A stretch of 64,000 bases of DNA from Aggregatibacter kilianii (GCF_003129965.1 NZ_NRCJ01000006.1:109571-173570); one strand, 5' to 3'; counted from the stretch's first letter, positions 32,976 through 43,311 are shown. The notes: generated by a model not told the origin, from the sequence alone. Numbers and translations are program-made.

Positions 32976-34295
32976 GTGGATTCTGAAAAAAGAACCCCGG
33001 AAAACGAAAATAATCCGGCACAAAATGAATTGGATTTAGGCTTTAGTCAAATGGAACCGATCACCCCGAAAAAAGTGATTAAACCGGAACCGTCTTTCTT
33101 TGCAAAAGCTAAAGGGATCTTCGCTAAGAAAGAACAAAAAAATACGGAAAATCAATTTGCTACCCGCAAAGAGCCCGTATTCGGTAGCGCCGGTGCGACT
33201 GGAGAAACAAGCATGACAAGCGAAAACCCAAGCGAGAAATTTTCCACAGAAGACCGCAATGAAAACAATAATGAACCGCAGATTTCCGTCGAAACTGTGG
33301 CAGAGATCACCTCAGAATCCTCAGCCGAACCTGTTGTAACGGAAATTGAAGAAACCGTTGAACAGGTGCACCCGGAAGCATCGGCATTTCAAGAAAAGCC
33401 AAAAGCCGGCTTCAAAAACCCTGAAAATTGGGCGATTTTAAGTATCCTTCCGCAAAAACACCGCCGTATTTTTGTGGCATTATTCGGCGTGGTGTTATTG
33501 CTGATTTTCATTTTATGGATGAGACCGAGTTCCGATACCGTGCAATCTTACGAACAACAAAGCAATAACGGTGTACCGATTCAGTTTCAACAATTAGATC
33601 AATCACAAACCGTTGAACCGACGGTGTTGGATAATCCTGCGCCGCAAACCGATAACACGGCGGCACAACAACCGGCAACGGCGACAACGACGGAAAATGC
33701 CAGCGTTACTACAACAGAGCCACAACCGACGGAACAAGGTGCAACAACCTCCGTTGCCGAGCAAGCGGCGACTACGGCAGTTGAAAATAAACCGGTAGAA
33801 GTCAAACCGATGCCGACAGAAACCGTTAAATCCACCGAGCCGCCGAAAACACAAGAGGCGGTGAAACCTCGTCAGCCGCATGAGACTGCGAAAAAGCCAG
33901 AAGTAGCTAAAACCGAAAAAGCCAAACCGACGGAAAAAACCACGACTAAACATCAACCGGCGAAACAATCCGCTAAAACCGAAAAAGAGGTAAGGGATAT
34001 TCTGGAAGGTAAGACAACGACGACCTCCACAACAAAAGCCGCGGCAGGGAGTAAGACGCTAACCATTCCGCAAGGTGTCACCTTAATGCAAGTGTTCCGC
34101 GACAATCATTTGCCGGTCGGCGATGTAAACGCCATGACCAAAGCCAACGGCGTAGGCAATGCATTAAGCAGCTTCAAGCCGGGCGACAAAGTACAGGTTT
34201 CTTTAAATGCACAAGGTCGCGTTAGCGAATTACGTTTAGCTAACGGCGCCCGCTTTACCCGCCAATCCGACGGCAGTTATCAATTTAAGAAGTAA
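32976..34295 (+). CDS. oapA: Opacity-associated protein OapA
   Basis: Cell-envelope protein linked to colony opacity and epithelial attachment in H. influenzae. The 439 residues have a charged cytoplasmic region, one membrane helix at about 165-183 (RIFVALFGVVLLLIFILWM), a long Thr/Pro/Lys-rich low-complexity periplasmic stretch (about 200-350) and a C-terminal OapA/LysM-like domain (TLTIPQGVTLMQVFRDN, from about 360) expected to bind peptidoglycan. GTG start at 32976 with AGAGG six bases upstream. Paired with oapB. Confidence 0.93.
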   Translation: MDSEKRTPENENNPAQNELDLGFSQMEPITPKKVIKPEPSFFAKAKGIFAKKEQKNTENQFATRKEPVFGSAGATGETSMTSENPSEKFSTEDRNENNNEPQISVETVAEITSESSAEPVVTEIEETVEQVHPEASAFQEKPKAGFKNPENWAILSILPQKHRRIFVALFGVVLLLIFILWMRPSSDTVQSYEQQSNNGVPIQFQQLDQSQTVEPTVLDNPAPQTDNTAAQQPATATTTENASVTTTEPQPTEQGATTSVAEQAATTAVENKPVEVKPMPTETVKSTEPPKTQEAVKPRQPHETAKKPEVAKTEKAKPTEKTTTKHQPAKQSAKTEKEVRDILEGKTTTTSTTKAAAGSKTLTIPQGVTLMQVFRDNHLPVGDVNAMTKANGVGNALSSFKPGDKVQVSLNAQGRVSELRLANGARFTRQSDGSYQFKK

Positions 34296-34356
34296 TCCGT
34301 AAAATTCAATAAGCGTAGTATTGGCTACGCTTATTCCATTTAAAAGAGACTATATT

Positions 34357-34731
34357 ATGTTAAGAGCGAGCTTCGTTTTAATGGCATTCATCGGCTTAGC
34401 GGCTTGTACGGCAAAACCGACGCCGCCCAAAGCGCCGGAAAAACCGCGCACACAGGTTCTGCAGAAATCTACCCAAAAGGGTTCGGCACAGGATTATCGT
34501 TGTAAGGATGATAAAACGGTTCGGGTTGTTCGTCACACGACGAAAAATAAGAAGAAATTAAATTCTATCAGTGTGACCTTTAATAATGTGACACATAGAT
34601 TAACTCCAACCATCGCCGAAAACGGACGCAATTATTCCAATATTCATTGGCTATGGCTGGAGCGCAAAGAGTTCTCTATTCTAAAAAGTAGCGCAGGTGG
34701 AATTCTCGCCGAGCAATGCGTTGCGCAGTGA
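34357..34731 (+). CDS. oapB: Opacity-associated protein OapB
   Basis: A 124-residue lipoprotein, the usual partner of OapA. The signal peptide ends in lipobox LAAC (MLRASFVLMAFIGLAACTAK). The mature part (YRCKDDKTVRVVRH ... AENGRNYSNIHWLW ... AEQC) resembles the MliC/PliC lysozyme-inhibitor fold with two cysteines placed to form one disulfide. I use ATG 34357, right at the signal peptide, not the upstream in-frame ATG 34321. Confidence 0.87.
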   Translation: MLRASFVLMAFIGLAACTAKPTPPKAPEKPRTQVLQKSTQKGSAQDYRCKDDKTVRVVRHTTKNKKKLNSISVTFNNVTHRLTPTIAENGRNYSNIHWLWLERKEFSILKSSAGGILAEQCVAQ

Positions 34732-34764
34732 TAATTTTCCACCTTTAAAAACACCGAAAAAAAT

Positions 34765-34795
34765 GACCGCACTTTTGTCACCAAAAAGTGCGGTC
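34765..34795. terminator. Bidirectional terminator of inverted uptake signals (oapB/rdgC)
   Basis: GACCGCACTTTT and its complement form a 12-bp stem around a short loop, between convergent oapB and rdgC. Confidence 0.8.
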
Positions 34796-34825
34796 TGCTT
34801 TTAAAACATTTTTAGACTCAAGCGG

Positions 34826-35731
34826 TTATAACCGCGCTTTCTCGCCACCGAAATCGTGCAACAGATTTTCTGTCAGCTTGCTTAAAATGCCCGTCATGAG
34901 CACAAAATCGGCGTCAAAGCGTTGGGCGAAATCTTCTTTTAAAATATCATCGTTTTGTTCACGAATTTGGTCGGCGAATTTCAGTCGTTTCAGGCTGCAA
35001 TCTTCGTTTAAGACGAATGACAGGCGTTCTTCCCATTCCAATGCCAGTTTGGTAACGAATTTAGAATGCACCAAAGAAAGAATTTCCTCACTGTCCAATG
35101 CTTGCTGTTTACAACGAATCACGCCGTCCGTTTGAATATCGCGCAATTCCACTTCTTCCAGCGGCACAAGCCATTCCGGTGTGCTTTCCTGTGCGATCCA
35201 ATTTTGCATCACCAGTGCAGGTTCGTTGGCGAACGTCAGAGGCACAACAGGCAATGAGCCTAAGGATTTACGCAACAATGCCAGCACCTCTTCTGCCCGT
35301 TTAGCAGAGGCGGCATCCACATAAACCAAATTTTTTTCCGCATCGATCCAAATCGCCGTTTGTTGGTATTTACTGAATGCGCGTGGTAATAAGGTGGCGA
35401 TCACATCGTCTTTTAAGGTTTGTTTTTCCACTTTTTTCAGCTTGCGATTTTCCGCTTGTTCCAATTTTTCCACGCGGGCGTCCAATTCACGCTTCACCAC
35501 ATGAGAAGGCAAGATTTTCTCTTCTTTTTGCGCAAGCAATAAAATCTGTTTGCCCACGGCGAAATATAACAATTCGCTGCCCTTTAGCGGTTGAGACCAA
35601 CCGAATTTGCTTTGTTCCGATTGATGGCAAGGATGATATTGATTATGTTCGAGGGCATTGGAGAGGGTTTGTTCCGACCAATCAAGGGATTTGGTCAGGC
35701 GGTAAATCATGGCGTTTTTGAACCAAAACAT
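34826..35731 (-). CDS. rdgC: Recombination-associated protein RdgC
   Basis: Ring-shaped DNA-binding protein that limits RecA activity. The 301 residues start MFWFKNAMIYRLTKSLDW and contain HQSEQSKFGWSQPL near 35-48, typical of RdgC, and the conserved VLLFARRK-like HVVKREL region. Length matches the family. Confidence 0.95.
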   Translation of the reverse strand: MFWFKNAMIYRLTKSLDWSEQTLSNALEHNQYHPCHQSEQSKFGWSQPLKGSELLYFAVGKQILLLAQKEEKILPSHVVKRELDARVEKLEQAENRKLKKVEKQTLKDDVIATLLPRAFSKYQQTAIWIDAEKNLVYVDAASAKRAEEVLALLRKSLGSLPVVPLTFANEPALVMQNWIAQESTPEWLVPLEEVELRDIQTDGVIRCKQQALDSEEILSLVHSKFVTKLALEWEERLSFVLNEDCSLKRLKFADQIREQNDDILKEDFAQRFDADFVLMTGILSKLTENLLHDFGGEKARL

Positions 35732-35793
35732 AGTAGATCCTTATTCTTATTCAGGTAAAATGTGCGCTATTGTAACTTACTTGAAGGTGAAAT

Positions 35794-36609
35794 ATGCAAC
35801 ATAAATTGATTACTTTTATCGGTGGCGGCAACATGGCGCAAGCCATTGTGTTCGGATTGTTAAAGCAAGCCTATCCCGCCGATAAAATTATCGTGTGCGA
35901 TCCTAATGAAGAGAAACGGGAGTTATTTGCACAAAAAGGCGTGCGTACGAGCCAGGATAATGTTGCAGCGGCAAAACAGGCGGATGTGGTGTTATTGGCG
36001 GTGAAGCCGCAAATGTTGGCGGAGGTTTGTGCGCCTTTAAGTGCGGTGGATTTTCAGGCTAAATTGCTGATTTCCATCGCCGCCGGCATTTCAGTTGACA
36101 GATTGACCGCACTTTTGCCGAGCGCGCAATCCATCGTGCGCGTCATGCCGAATACGCCGGCATTAGTGGGCGAGGGCATGGCAGGTTTATTCGCCGCTAA
36201 AAACACCTCGAAAAATGACCGCACTTTTGCGCAGGATTTGTTATCCGCTGTGGGCAAAACCCTTTGGGTGGAGCGGGAAGAACAAATGCACGCGGTGACT
36301 GCCGCTTCCGGCAGTAGCCCGGCGTATTTTTTTCAAATCCTGGAAGCCATGCAGCAGGGTCTGATTCAAATGGGCTTGGGCGAAATGCAGGCGCGTGAGT
36401 TGGTGCAGCAGGCAATGTTGGGGGCGGCAAAAATGGTGGTGGAAAATCCGCAGCTGGATTTGGCAACTTTGCGCCAAAATGTCACCTCCAAAGGTGGCAC
36501 AACGGCAGCGGCGTTGGAGGTGTTTAATCAACGTCAATTTAATGACATCGTGCAACAGGCAATGCTGGCTTGCGTGGTGCGTTCTAAAGAAATGGAAGCC
36601 TTATTCTGA
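35794..36609 (+). CDS. proC: Pyrroline-5-carboxylate reductase
   Basis: Last step of proline synthesis, reducing pyrroline-5-carboxylate with NAD(P)H. The 271 residues have the Rossmann opening [29 protein letters not shown] (about 113-125) and the C-terminal [14 protein letters not shown] signature. The stop overlaps the next gene's start (TGATG). Three uptake-signal copies lie within 190 bases of coding sequence (36039, 36106, 36218). Confidence 0.96.
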   Translation: MQHKLITFIGGGNMAQAIVFGLLKQAYPADKIIVCDPNEEKRELFAQKGVRTSQDNVAAAKQADVVLLAVKPQMLAEVCAPLSAVDFQAKLLISIAAGISVDRLTALLPSAQSIVRVMPNTPALVGEGMAGLFAAKNTSKNDRTFAQDLLSAVGKTLWVEREEQMHAVTAASGSSPAYFFQILEAMQQGLIQMGLGEMQARELVQQAMLGAAKMVVENPQLDLATLRQNVTSKGGTTAAALEVFNQRQFNDIVQQAMLACVVRSKEMEALF

Positions 36610-37769
36610 TGCAAGTTCGTCCTTTCACCTGGCTCGCGCTGAGCTTTTTCGGGTACTATTGCGCTTACGGCGTATTCGTGCCATTTTTCCCCGTGTGGAT
36701 GAAATCTCAGCAATATGGCGAGGAATTGATCGGCATGGTGCTGGCAAGTGCTTATGTGTTTCGTTTCGTCGGCGGCTTGTTTTTTTCCGGTTTGATTAAA
36801 CGGGCGTCACAGTTAATCAATTCATTGCGCGTATTGGCGCTTGCCAGTGCGTTGATTATGGCGGGGCTAAGCGTTGTCGCCGAGAGTTTTTGGTGGCTTT
36901 TTGCCGCGATCGGTTTGTTCGCCATGGTGAATGCCGCCGGGATGCCGATCACGGATTCGTTGGCGACCACTTGGCAACGTCAAATTCAACTGGATTACGG
37001 CAAGGCACGGTTAATCGGCTCCGTGGCGTTTGTGGTGGGCGTGACCTTGTTCGGCAATGTGATCGGCTTTTTCGGCGAGCAAAATATTGTCTGGATTTTG
37101 ACCGCACTTTTACTGGCTTATACCTTTATGCAGTGCGTGAATCCGACGATTCCGCCGCAGGACGAGCAGTCGGAACATAGCGCTGTCGAAGTTCGTTATT
37201 GGGATTTGTTAAAAAATCAAACCACCTTGCGCGTTTTATTGGCTTCCTCTTTAATTCAAGGCTCGCACGCTGCCTACTATGTTTATAGTGTGTTGTATTG
37301 GACGAATCTCGGTATTCCCGTGGCACAAACCAGCTTGCTGTGGGGCTTGGCGGTGGTGGCGGAAATTTTGTTATTTTTCTTCTCCCGTCGTTTACTGCAA
37401 AATTGGAAAGTCAGTTCTCTGTTCTATTTGGCGACCTTCGCTTGCATTGTGCGCTGGCTTGGGCTTGCCGCCGCGAGCGAGGTTTGGCTCATCGCCCTTT
37501 TACAATTACTTCACAGTTTAACTTATGCGGTGGCGCATTACGGCATGGTGCGCTATATCACGACGCAACCGCAGCCCCACATTTCTAAATTACAAGCGCT
37601 TTATAACGGCGTGTCCAACAGCGCTATGGTGGCGATTTTGACCGCACTTTCCGGCGTGATTTACCCGTATTCGGCACCGATAACTTTTATGCTGATGGCA
37701 ATTGTCGCCGCCCTTGCTTTTGTGGTCACTCCGCGCAAAGTGGACGCCTTTTTGGTTAATCGGGGATAA
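36609..37769 (+). CDS. MFS transporter, HcaT-like
   Basis: The 386-residue protein has about twelve membrane helices and an N-terminus ([22 protein letters not shown]) like the phenylpropionate-transporter (HcaT/MFS_1_like) group. The substrate is unknown. One-base overlap with proC and a two-base gap to xerD put it in a tight three-gene operon. Confidence 0.88.
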   Translation: MQVRPFTWLALSFFGYYCAYGVFVPFFPVWMKSQQYGEELIGMVLASAYVFRFVGGLFFSGLIKRASQLINSLRVLALASALIMAGLSVVAESFWWLFAAIGLFAMVNAAGMPITDSLATTWQRQIQLDYGKARLIGSVAFVVGVTLFGNVIGFFGEQNIVWILTALLLAYTFMQCVNPTIPPQDEQSEHSAVEVRYWDLLKNQTTLRVLLASSLIQGSHAAYYVYSVLYWTNLGIPVAQTSLLWGLAVVAEILLFFFSRRLLQNWKVSSLFYLATFACIVRWLGLAAASEVWLIALLQLLHSLTYAVAHYGMVRYITTQPQPHISKLQALYNGVSNSAMVAILTALSGVIYPYSAPITFMLMAIVAALAFVVTPRKVDAFLVNRG

Positions 37770-37771
37770 AC

Positions 37772-38665
37772 ATGAATAACCTTGCGTTGCTGGATTTATT
37801 CCTGAATGAGCTTTGGATTGGTAAAGGGTTGTCGCCGAATACCGTGCAATCTTATCGGCTGGATCTGACCGCACTGTGCGATTGGCTGGGCGAGCGCAAT
37901 TTGTCCTTGCTCGGCTTGGATGCGGTGGATTTGCAAACGTTTTTGGGCGAGCGGGTTGAACAGGGCTACAAAGCCACCAGCACGGCACGATTGCTCAGTG
38001 CTATCCGCAAGCTTTTTCAATATTTGTATCAGGAAAAATATCGCACGGACGATCCAAGTGCGGTGCTGAGTTCGCCCAAATTGCCAAGCCGTCTGCCGAA
38101 ATATTTAACCGAACAACAAGTGACGGATTTGTTGAACGTGCAAAGCCTGGAACAGCCCATTGAGCTACGTGATAAGGCGATGTTGGAGCTGTTATATGCC
38201 ACGGGGCTACGGGTCACGGAATTGGTTTCGTTGCACACCGACAGCCTTAGCCTGAATCAAGGCGTGGTGCGGGTCATCGGCAAAGGCAACAAAGAGCGCA
38301 TTGTGCCCATGGGGGAGGAAGCGACCCATTGGGTGAAGCAGTTTATGTTATACGCCCGCCCGATGCTGTTGGACGGGCAAAGTTCCGACGTGTTGTTCCC
38401 GAGCCGACGCGGTACGCAAATGACGCGTCAGACGTTCTGGTATCGGATTAAGCATTATGCCGTATTAGCGGAAATTGATAGCGACATGCTATCGCCGCAC
38501 GTTTTACGCCACGCATTTGCCACCCATTTGGTGAATCACGGCGCAGATTTGCGCGTGGTGCAAATGTTGCTAGGGCACAGCGATTTATCCACCACGCAGA
38601 TTTATACTCATGTGGCGAAAGAACGCTTAAAACGTCTGCACGAACGCTATCATCCGCGTGGCTAA
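37772..38665 (+). CDS. xerD: Site-specific tyrosine recombinase XerD
   Basis: With XerC it resolves chromosome dimers at dif under FtsK control. The 297 residues have the SAM-like N-domain (about 5-90) and the catalytic domain with the active-site set: Arg in ATGLRVTEL, Lys in GKGNKERIVP, HxxR in HVLRHAFATHL, His in LLGHSDLSTTQ and Tyr in IYTHV. It is closer to XerD than XerC by its N-terminal ELWIGKGLSPNTVQSYR. Confidence 0.95.
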   Translation: MNNLALLDLFLNELWIGKGLSPNTVQSYRLDLTALCDWLGERNLSLLGLDAVDLQTFLGERVEQGYKATSTARLLSAIRKLFQYLYQEKYRTDDPSAVLSSPKLPSRLPKYLTEQQVTDLLNVQSLEQPIELRDKAMLELLYATGLRVTELVSLHTDSLSLNQGVVRVIGKGNKERIVPMGEEATHWVKQFMLYARPMLLDGQSSDVLFPSRRGTQMTRQTFWYRIKHYAVLAEIDSDMLSPHVLRHAFATHLVNHGADLRVVQMLLGHSDLSTTQIYTHVAKERLKRLHERYHPRG

Positions 38666-38724
38666 TTTTGTGCGAATAAATCGAATATTTTTTAATCAAT
38701 TATGCGCTTTTATTGCGCATTTCC

Positions 38725-38753
38725 TCGACGCAAAGCCTTTGTCCCGTTATAAT
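38725..38753 (+). promoter_or_regulatory. Sigma-70 promoter for tig
   Basis: TCGACG at 38725-38730 and a perfect TATAAT at 38748-38753 with a 17-base spacer, about 75 bases before tig. A short ATGCGC/GCGCAT hairpin at 38702-38720 may end the xerD message. Confidence 0.6.
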
Positions 38754-38829
38754 TCATCGTCTTATTTTCTATTAATAACGTGTTCGGTGTGAGCATTCGC
38801 CGAGTGCATCAATTTGAGGTAACATCATA

Positions 38830-40128
38830 ATGTCATTAAATATTGAAACGACTCAAGGTTTAGAGCGTCGTGTAACCATCACCGTTCCGGCTGAAACCGT
38901 TAGTCAGGCTGTACGCGAAGAATTAAAACGCGTTGCCAAAAACGCACGTGTTGACGGTTTCCGTAAAGGTAAAGTCCCTCCGCAAATCATTGAAAAACGT
39001 TTCGGCGCTTCCGTTCGTCAAGACATTTTAGGCGATTTATTACAAAAACATTTCTTCCAAGCGGTTATTGAAAACAAAGTTAACTTGGCAGGTCGCCCAA
39101 GCTTCACTGTTGAACAATTTGAAGACGGTAAAGAATTAAAATTCAGCGCAACCTTTGAAGTGTATCCTGAAGTTGAATTAAAAGGTTTAGAAAATATCAA
39201 AGTGGAAAAACCGGTTGTTGAAATCTCCGAAGCTGATGTTGACAAAATGGTTGAAGTGTTACGCAAACAACAAGCCACTTGGTCCGAAACCCAAGATGCC
39301 GCAAAAGCGGAAGATCGTGTCACCATCGATTTCGTGGGTTCTGTTGACGGCGAAGAATTCGAAGGCGGAAAATCCGAAGATTTCGTTTTATTCATGGGAC
39401 AAGGTCGCATGATTCCGGGCTTTGAAGAAGGCATCGTAGGTCACAAAGCCGGTGATAAATTTACTATCGACGTGACTTTCCCGGAAGAATACCACGCTGA
39501 AAAATTAAAAGGCAAAGCGGCGAAATTCGACATTACCTTGAAGAAAGTTGAAGTGATGGTATTGCCTGAGTTGACTGATGAATTCGTTGCGAAATTCGGT
39601 CCGAACACCAAGTCTGTTGCTGATTTACGCAGCGAAATTCGTAAAAACATGCAACGCGAATTGAAAAATGCGTTAACGACTCGCGTGAAAAACCAAGTAA
39701 TCGATGGTTTAGTTGAACAAAACCAAATTGACGTACCAAGCGCAGCAGTTGATCAAGAAATTGACGTATTGCGTCAACAAGCGGCACAACGCTTCGGCGG
39801 TAACGCACAACAAGTGGCGCAATTGCCGCGAGAATTGTTTGAAGAACAAGCGAAACGCCGCGTATTGGTCGGTTTATTGTTAGCGCAAGTGATTGCTTCC
39901 AACGAATTAAAATCCGATGAAAAACGTGCGAAAGCCATGATCGAAGACATTGCATCTGCTTACGAACAACCTGCTGAAGTGGTTGAATACTACAGCAAAA
40001 ACAACGAATTAATGAACAATATTCGTAACGTTGTATTGGAAGAACAAGCAGTTGACGCAGTGCTGGCTAAAGCGCAAGTTACCGAAAAAGCGGCAACTTT
40101 TGATGAGATCATGAATCCGCAAGCTTAA
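38830..40128 (+). CDS. tig: Trigger factor
   Basis: Ribosome-bound chaperone at the nascent-chain exit. The 432 residues have the N-terminal ribosome-binding segment ([17 protein letters not shown]), the FKBP-type prolyl isomerase domain (about 150-245, [17 protein letters not shown]) and the long helical C-terminal arm. Codon use is that of a strongly expressed gene. Confidence 0.97.
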   Translation: MSLNIETTQGLERRVTITVPAETVSQAVREELKRVAKNARVDGFRKGKVPPQIIEKRFGASVRQDILGDLLQKHFFQAVIENKVNLAGRPSFTVEQFEDGKELKFSATFEVYPEVELKGLENIKVEKPVVEISEADVDKMVEVLRKQQATWSETQDAAKAEDRVTIDFVGSVDGEEFEGGKSEDFVLFMGQGRMIPGFEEGIVGHKAGDKFTIDVTFPEEYHAEKLKGKAAKFDITLKKVEVMVLPELTDEFVAKFGPNTKSVADLRSEIRKNMQRELKNALTTRVKNQVIDGLVEQNQIDVPSAAVDQEIDVLRQQAAQRFGGNAQQVAQLPRELFEEQAKRRVLVGLLLAQVIASNELKSDEKRAKAMIEDIASAYEQPAEVVEYYSKNNELMNNIRNVVLEEQAVDAVLAKAQVTEKAATFDEIMNPQA

Positions 40129-40184
40129 TATTTTCCGTTATTCTCCGCAAAAAGTGCGGTCGAAAATTTAAGTGTTTTTTAGTG

Positions 40185-40215
40185 AATACCTCGACGAATA
40201 TCGAGGTATTTTTTT
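40185..40215 (+). terminator. Rho-independent terminator after tig
   Basis: Stem AATACCTCGA/TCGAGGTATT with a six-base loop followed by at least five T, about 55 bases past the tig stop. An uptake signal lies between. Confidence 0.85.
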
Positions 40216-40251
40216 GTCTTGTGAGTCTAATTGCTAGGTTTCAACCGGCAA

Positions 40252-40283
40252 TAAAAAAGGGTATCTGAAGATACCCCCTTTTT
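40252..40283 (-). terminator. Rho-independent terminator after hflC
   Basis: GGGTATC/GATACCC with loop TGAA, flanked by A-run and T-run so that it can act on the minus strand (T6 after the stem), 13 bases past the hflC stop. Confidence 0.85.
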
Positions 40284-40295
40284 CATATTTAAAAT

Positions 40296-41183
40296 TTATT
40301 TACTTGGTGATTGCATAAAACGGAAGAAATCGCTGTCCGGTTTTAAAATCAACAAATTGTCTGAATTGGCGAAGCTGCCTTCATAGGCTTTCAAGCTACG
40401 AATGAAACTGTAAAACTCAGGTTCTTTACCGAAGGCATCGGCAAAGATTTTGGCTGCTGTAGCGTCGCCGTTACCGCGCAATTCCTGTGCGGTTTTTTCT
40501 GCGTTGGCGATAATCAATGTCACTTTACGATCTACATCCGCCTGAATAAACGCCGCTTTTTCTTTACCTTGCGAACGGTGTTCACGGGCGACCGCATCAC
40601 GTTCCGCACGCATACGTTGGTAGATGGAGGAGGATACTTCATCCGGCAAATTAATTTGTTTAATACGCACGTCTAACACTTCAATGCCCAGCTCAGCGGT
40701 ACTGTCTTGTCCGCTATTGAGGGCTTTTTTTGCACCCGCCATCAGCTCGCCACGTGTACCGGATACGATGTCTTTAATAGTGCGGGAACCTATTTCCGAA
40801 CGCAAACGGTCGTTGACTTTACGGCGTAGTAAGTTGGCGGCTTGTGCGTAATCACCGCCACCGGTTGTGGTGAAGAAACGACCGAAATCGTTGATCCGCC
40901 ATTTCACATAGGAATCCACCAAAAGGTCTTTTTTCTCCACAGTGACGAAGCGATCCGCTTGTCCGTCTAGGGTTTGAATACGCGCATCAAGCACTTTTAA
41001 GTTATCGATAAATGGAATCTTAAAATGTAATCCCGGGGTATAAATGGTGACTTTGTTGTCGGCGTCACGCTGTACTTTACCGAAACGTAACATAATGCCA
41101 CGTGTTCCTTCGGTGACCACCACAATACTGGAATAGACGACAGCGACAATAACTAAAATGGCAGGTAATAACAGTTTACGCAT
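40296..41183 (-). CDS. hflC: Protease modulator HflC
   Basis: SPFH/band-7 protein that with HflK encloses and modulates the membrane protease FtsH. The 295 residues have one N-terminal membrane anchor (about 4-23) followed by the band-7 domain (VVTEGTRGIMLRFGKV) and a coiled-coil arm rich in Arg/Glu (RMRAERDAVAREHRSQGKEKA). The ATG overlaps the hflK stop by one base. Confidence 0.96.
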   Translation of the reverse strand: MRKLLLPAILVIVAVVYSSIVVVTEGTRGIMLRFGKVQRDADNKVTIYTPGLHFKIPFIDNLKVLDARIQTLDGQADRFVTVEKKDLLVDSYVKWRINDFGRFFTTTGGGDYAQAANLLRRKVNDRLRSEIGSRTIKDIVSGTRGELMAGAKKALNSGQDSTAELGIEVLDVRIKQINLPDEVSSSIYQRMRAERDAVAREHRSQGKEKAAFIQADVDRKVTLIIANAEKTAQELRGNGDATAAKIFADAFGKEPEFYSFIRSLKAYEGSFANSDNLLILKPDSDFFRFMQSPSK

Positions 41184-42439
41184 TAGTTAAATCTCCCTTG
41201 GCGGCTATTTTCGTTTCTGGTTTCCATCGGACGGTTTGGCGTGTTTGCCCGATTTTCAGTGCGGGAAACAGGCGCAGAATTGACCGCACTTTGTTGGGTT
41301 TCCTCACTATTATTGATTTCAGCGGAATTCATTTGTTTTCCTTTGAGCAATTGCTCCAGCGGCAACACGGTTAAGTTATTGCCGTTTGCGGCATCCAACA
41401 TGACTTTCGGCGTATTCGCCATCACTTTTTCCATGGATTGAATATACAAACGCTCGCGGAACACATCCGGTGCCGCTTTGAATTCAGGCAACAGCGGCTG
41501 GAAACGCTCCACTTCCCCTTTCGCATCCAATACCACACGATCTTTATACGCGGTCGCTTCTTCTAGAATACGCTGGGCGTTACCGCGCGCAATTGGTTCC
41601 TTCTCGCGGGCATAGGCTTCCGCTTCGCGAATGTAACGTTGTTCGTCTTCTTGCGCTTTAATGGCGTCGTCGAAAGCGTCTTTCACTTCTTCCGGCGGAC
41701 GGGCGGACTGGAAGTTTACGTCAATGACTTCCAATCCCATGTCGTACGGCTCGATAATTTGATTTAAGGCTTTCCAGGTGTTTTCACGTACGACGGAACG
41801 ACCGGTGGTTAAAATATCGTTCATGGTCATGTGACCGATCACATAACGCAACGCACTGTCGGTGGCTTGATTTAAGCTGTCGTTGGCGTTAACTGCGCTG
41901 AACAGGTATTTTTCAGGATTTTGTACGCGATATTGCACGGTCATTTCCACTTTCACCATGTTTTCATCCTGAGTGAGCATGGAACCTTGCGTTTTTAATT
42001 CCTGTACGCGTTCCACGTTGACCGGAATGACGCGATCAATAAAAGTCGGCTTCCAGTTTAAACCGGGCTGTTCGATAGAATGGAATTGTCCCAAACGCAA
42101 CACCACACCGCGCTCCGCTTCCTTGATAGTATAAAAACCGCTGGCGCCCCATAAAATGACGCCTGCCGCAATGGCGATAGGCAATAATTTACCCAAGCCG
42201 GAAGGCAGATTTGAATAGTTTGAGTTGCTGTTTTTCGAACCCTTACCACCCATTTTTTTCAATAAATTGTTGAAAATTTCTTCTAAATCCGGCGGCGATT
42301 GCTCATTCTTTTTTTGTGAGTTGGACGAACGATCCCAATTGGACTGACCTTCATTTTTATCGGACGAATTGTTTTCTGACGATTGCCCGTTTTGCTTTGG
42401 TTTGCCCCAAGGATCCTGATCTGAACCGTTTAACGACAT
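41183..42439 (-). CDS. hflK: FtsH protease activity modulator HflK
   Basis: Partner of HflC. The 418 residues open with a hydrophilic Ser/Asn/Gln-rich cytoplasmic tail (SDQDPWGKPKQ near the start, then PPDLEEIFNNLLKK), a membrane helix near 90-107, the band-7 domain (IKEAERGVVLRLGQF) and a coiled coil. The C-terminal tail is low complexity. Confidence 0.96.
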   Translation of the reverse strand: MSLNGSDQDPWGKPKQNGQSSENNSSDKNEGQSNWDRSSNSQKKNEQSPPDLEEIFNNLLKKMGGKGSKNSNSNYSNLPSGLGKLLPIAIAAGVILWGASGFYTIKEAERGVVLRLGQFHSIEQPGLNWKPTFIDRVIPVNVERVQELKTQGSMLTQDENMVKVEMTVQYRVQNPEKYLFSAVNANDSLNQATDSALRYVIGHMTMNDILTTGRSVVRENTWKALNQIIEPYDMGLEVIDVNFQSARPPEEVKDAFDDAIKAQEDEQRYIREAEAYAREKEPIARGNAQRILEEATAYKDRVVLDAKGEVERFQPLLPEFKAAPDVFRERLYIQSMEKVMANTPKVMLDAANGNNLTVLPLEQLLKGKQMNSAEINNSEETQQSAVNSAPVSRTENRANTPNRPMETRNENSRQGRFN

Positions 42440-42534
42440 TGCTTTCTCCGTTTGTCAAAAAATTGTTACAAGTCTAAACAAAATCGAGTGTTAAGTCTAA
42501 TCATTAATGGGGGTAATTAGCGGATTTTAAAGGG

Positions 42535-43254
42535 CTAACTATTTACATCGTAGAGAATTTTTTGAAAAAGATTTTGCGTGTCGAGCTGTTTGCCGTTCCA
42601 AACAAAATAACGTAATGAATTTGGCGGGTTTTGATTAACGAAAAACGCCAGATAAAAAGGCAGTTCGTCCGTAAAAACCAATTGTCCGCGCGGGCAATGG
42701 TCGGAGGAAATCTGCAAGGTTTCAGGTTGGTGAGTGACTTCCGATAATTTCACAATGCCGACGCCTTGGGATTTCAGCACGGCTTCACGTAAGCACCAAA
42801 TACGGTAAAACGCGGATTTTGGATCCGGATGTTGCTGAAACCAACGGATTTCTTCAGCGGGCGCAAAATGCTCCAACAAGGCGAAATAAGGGCGTTCTTT
42901 ACGTGGCGATTCGATGTCGATTCCTACCGCACTTTTTTCGCCGTTATGGTTAATATGTAAAATTACGGCGACCCAATCGCCGGAATGGCTGATATTAAAA
43001 TCAATATCGGAAGACGGAAATTGCGGACGACCGCTCGGTGTGCGGGAAATTTGGCCTAAAAGTGCGGTCGGTTTTCCTGCTGTTTTTAATAACTGCCATA
43101 ATAGAAAATGCGCTAAACGACGACATTGCCAGCGTTGCTGCACGCGCGGGTTATCGCTGTGTAATGTCAGTAAATTTGCCGGCACGAGTTCGGCAGGGAT
43201 TTCACGAAAAGGAAACGGAGTGTGAATGCTTCCCCAGGCGATTAGCGTTGTCAT
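42535..43254 (-). CDS. 4'-phosphopantetheinyl transferase (Sfp/AcpT type)
   Basis: Transfers the phosphopantetheine arm from CoA to a carrier protein. The 239 residues show the three family motifs: FNISHSGDWVAV (about 87-98), VGIDIESP with the Mg-binding acids (about 109-116), and the WCLREAVLKSQG segment (about 152-163). Longer than AcpS, so Sfp-like; the carrier partner is not in this window. It sits between thrC and hflK on the minus strand, with an uptake-signal terminator upstream. Confidence 0.9.
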   Translation of the reverse strand: MTTLIAWGSIHTPFPFREIPAELVPANLLTLHSDNPRVQQRWQCRRLAHFLLWQLLKTAGKPTALLGQISRTPSGRPQFPSSDIDFNISHSGDWVAVILHINHNGEKSAVGIDIESPRKERPYFALLEHFAPAEEIRWFQQHPDPKSAFYRIWCLREAVLKSQGVGIVKLSEVTHQPETLQISSDHCPRGQLVFTDELPFYLAFFVNQNPPNSLRYFVWNGKQLDTQNLFQKILYDVNS

Positions 43255-43263
43255 GATGATAAG

Positions 43264-43305
43264 AAAAGTGCGGTTAACATCCGTTGAATTTTGTTACCGC
43301 ACTTT
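43264..43305 (-). terminator. Uptake-signal hairpin after thrC
   Basis: AAAAGTGCGGT and its complement form an 11-bp stem extended by TAAC/GTTA pairing with one bulge. It lies just past the thrC stop and is the likely end of the threonine operon. Confidence 0.78.
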
Positions 43306-43311
43306 TTCGCT

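Noticed and set aside
33599..33968. Minus-strand ORFs opposite oapA
   Set aside because: They are low-complexity reverse reading of the Thr/Pro/Lys linker of oapA, with no start signals.
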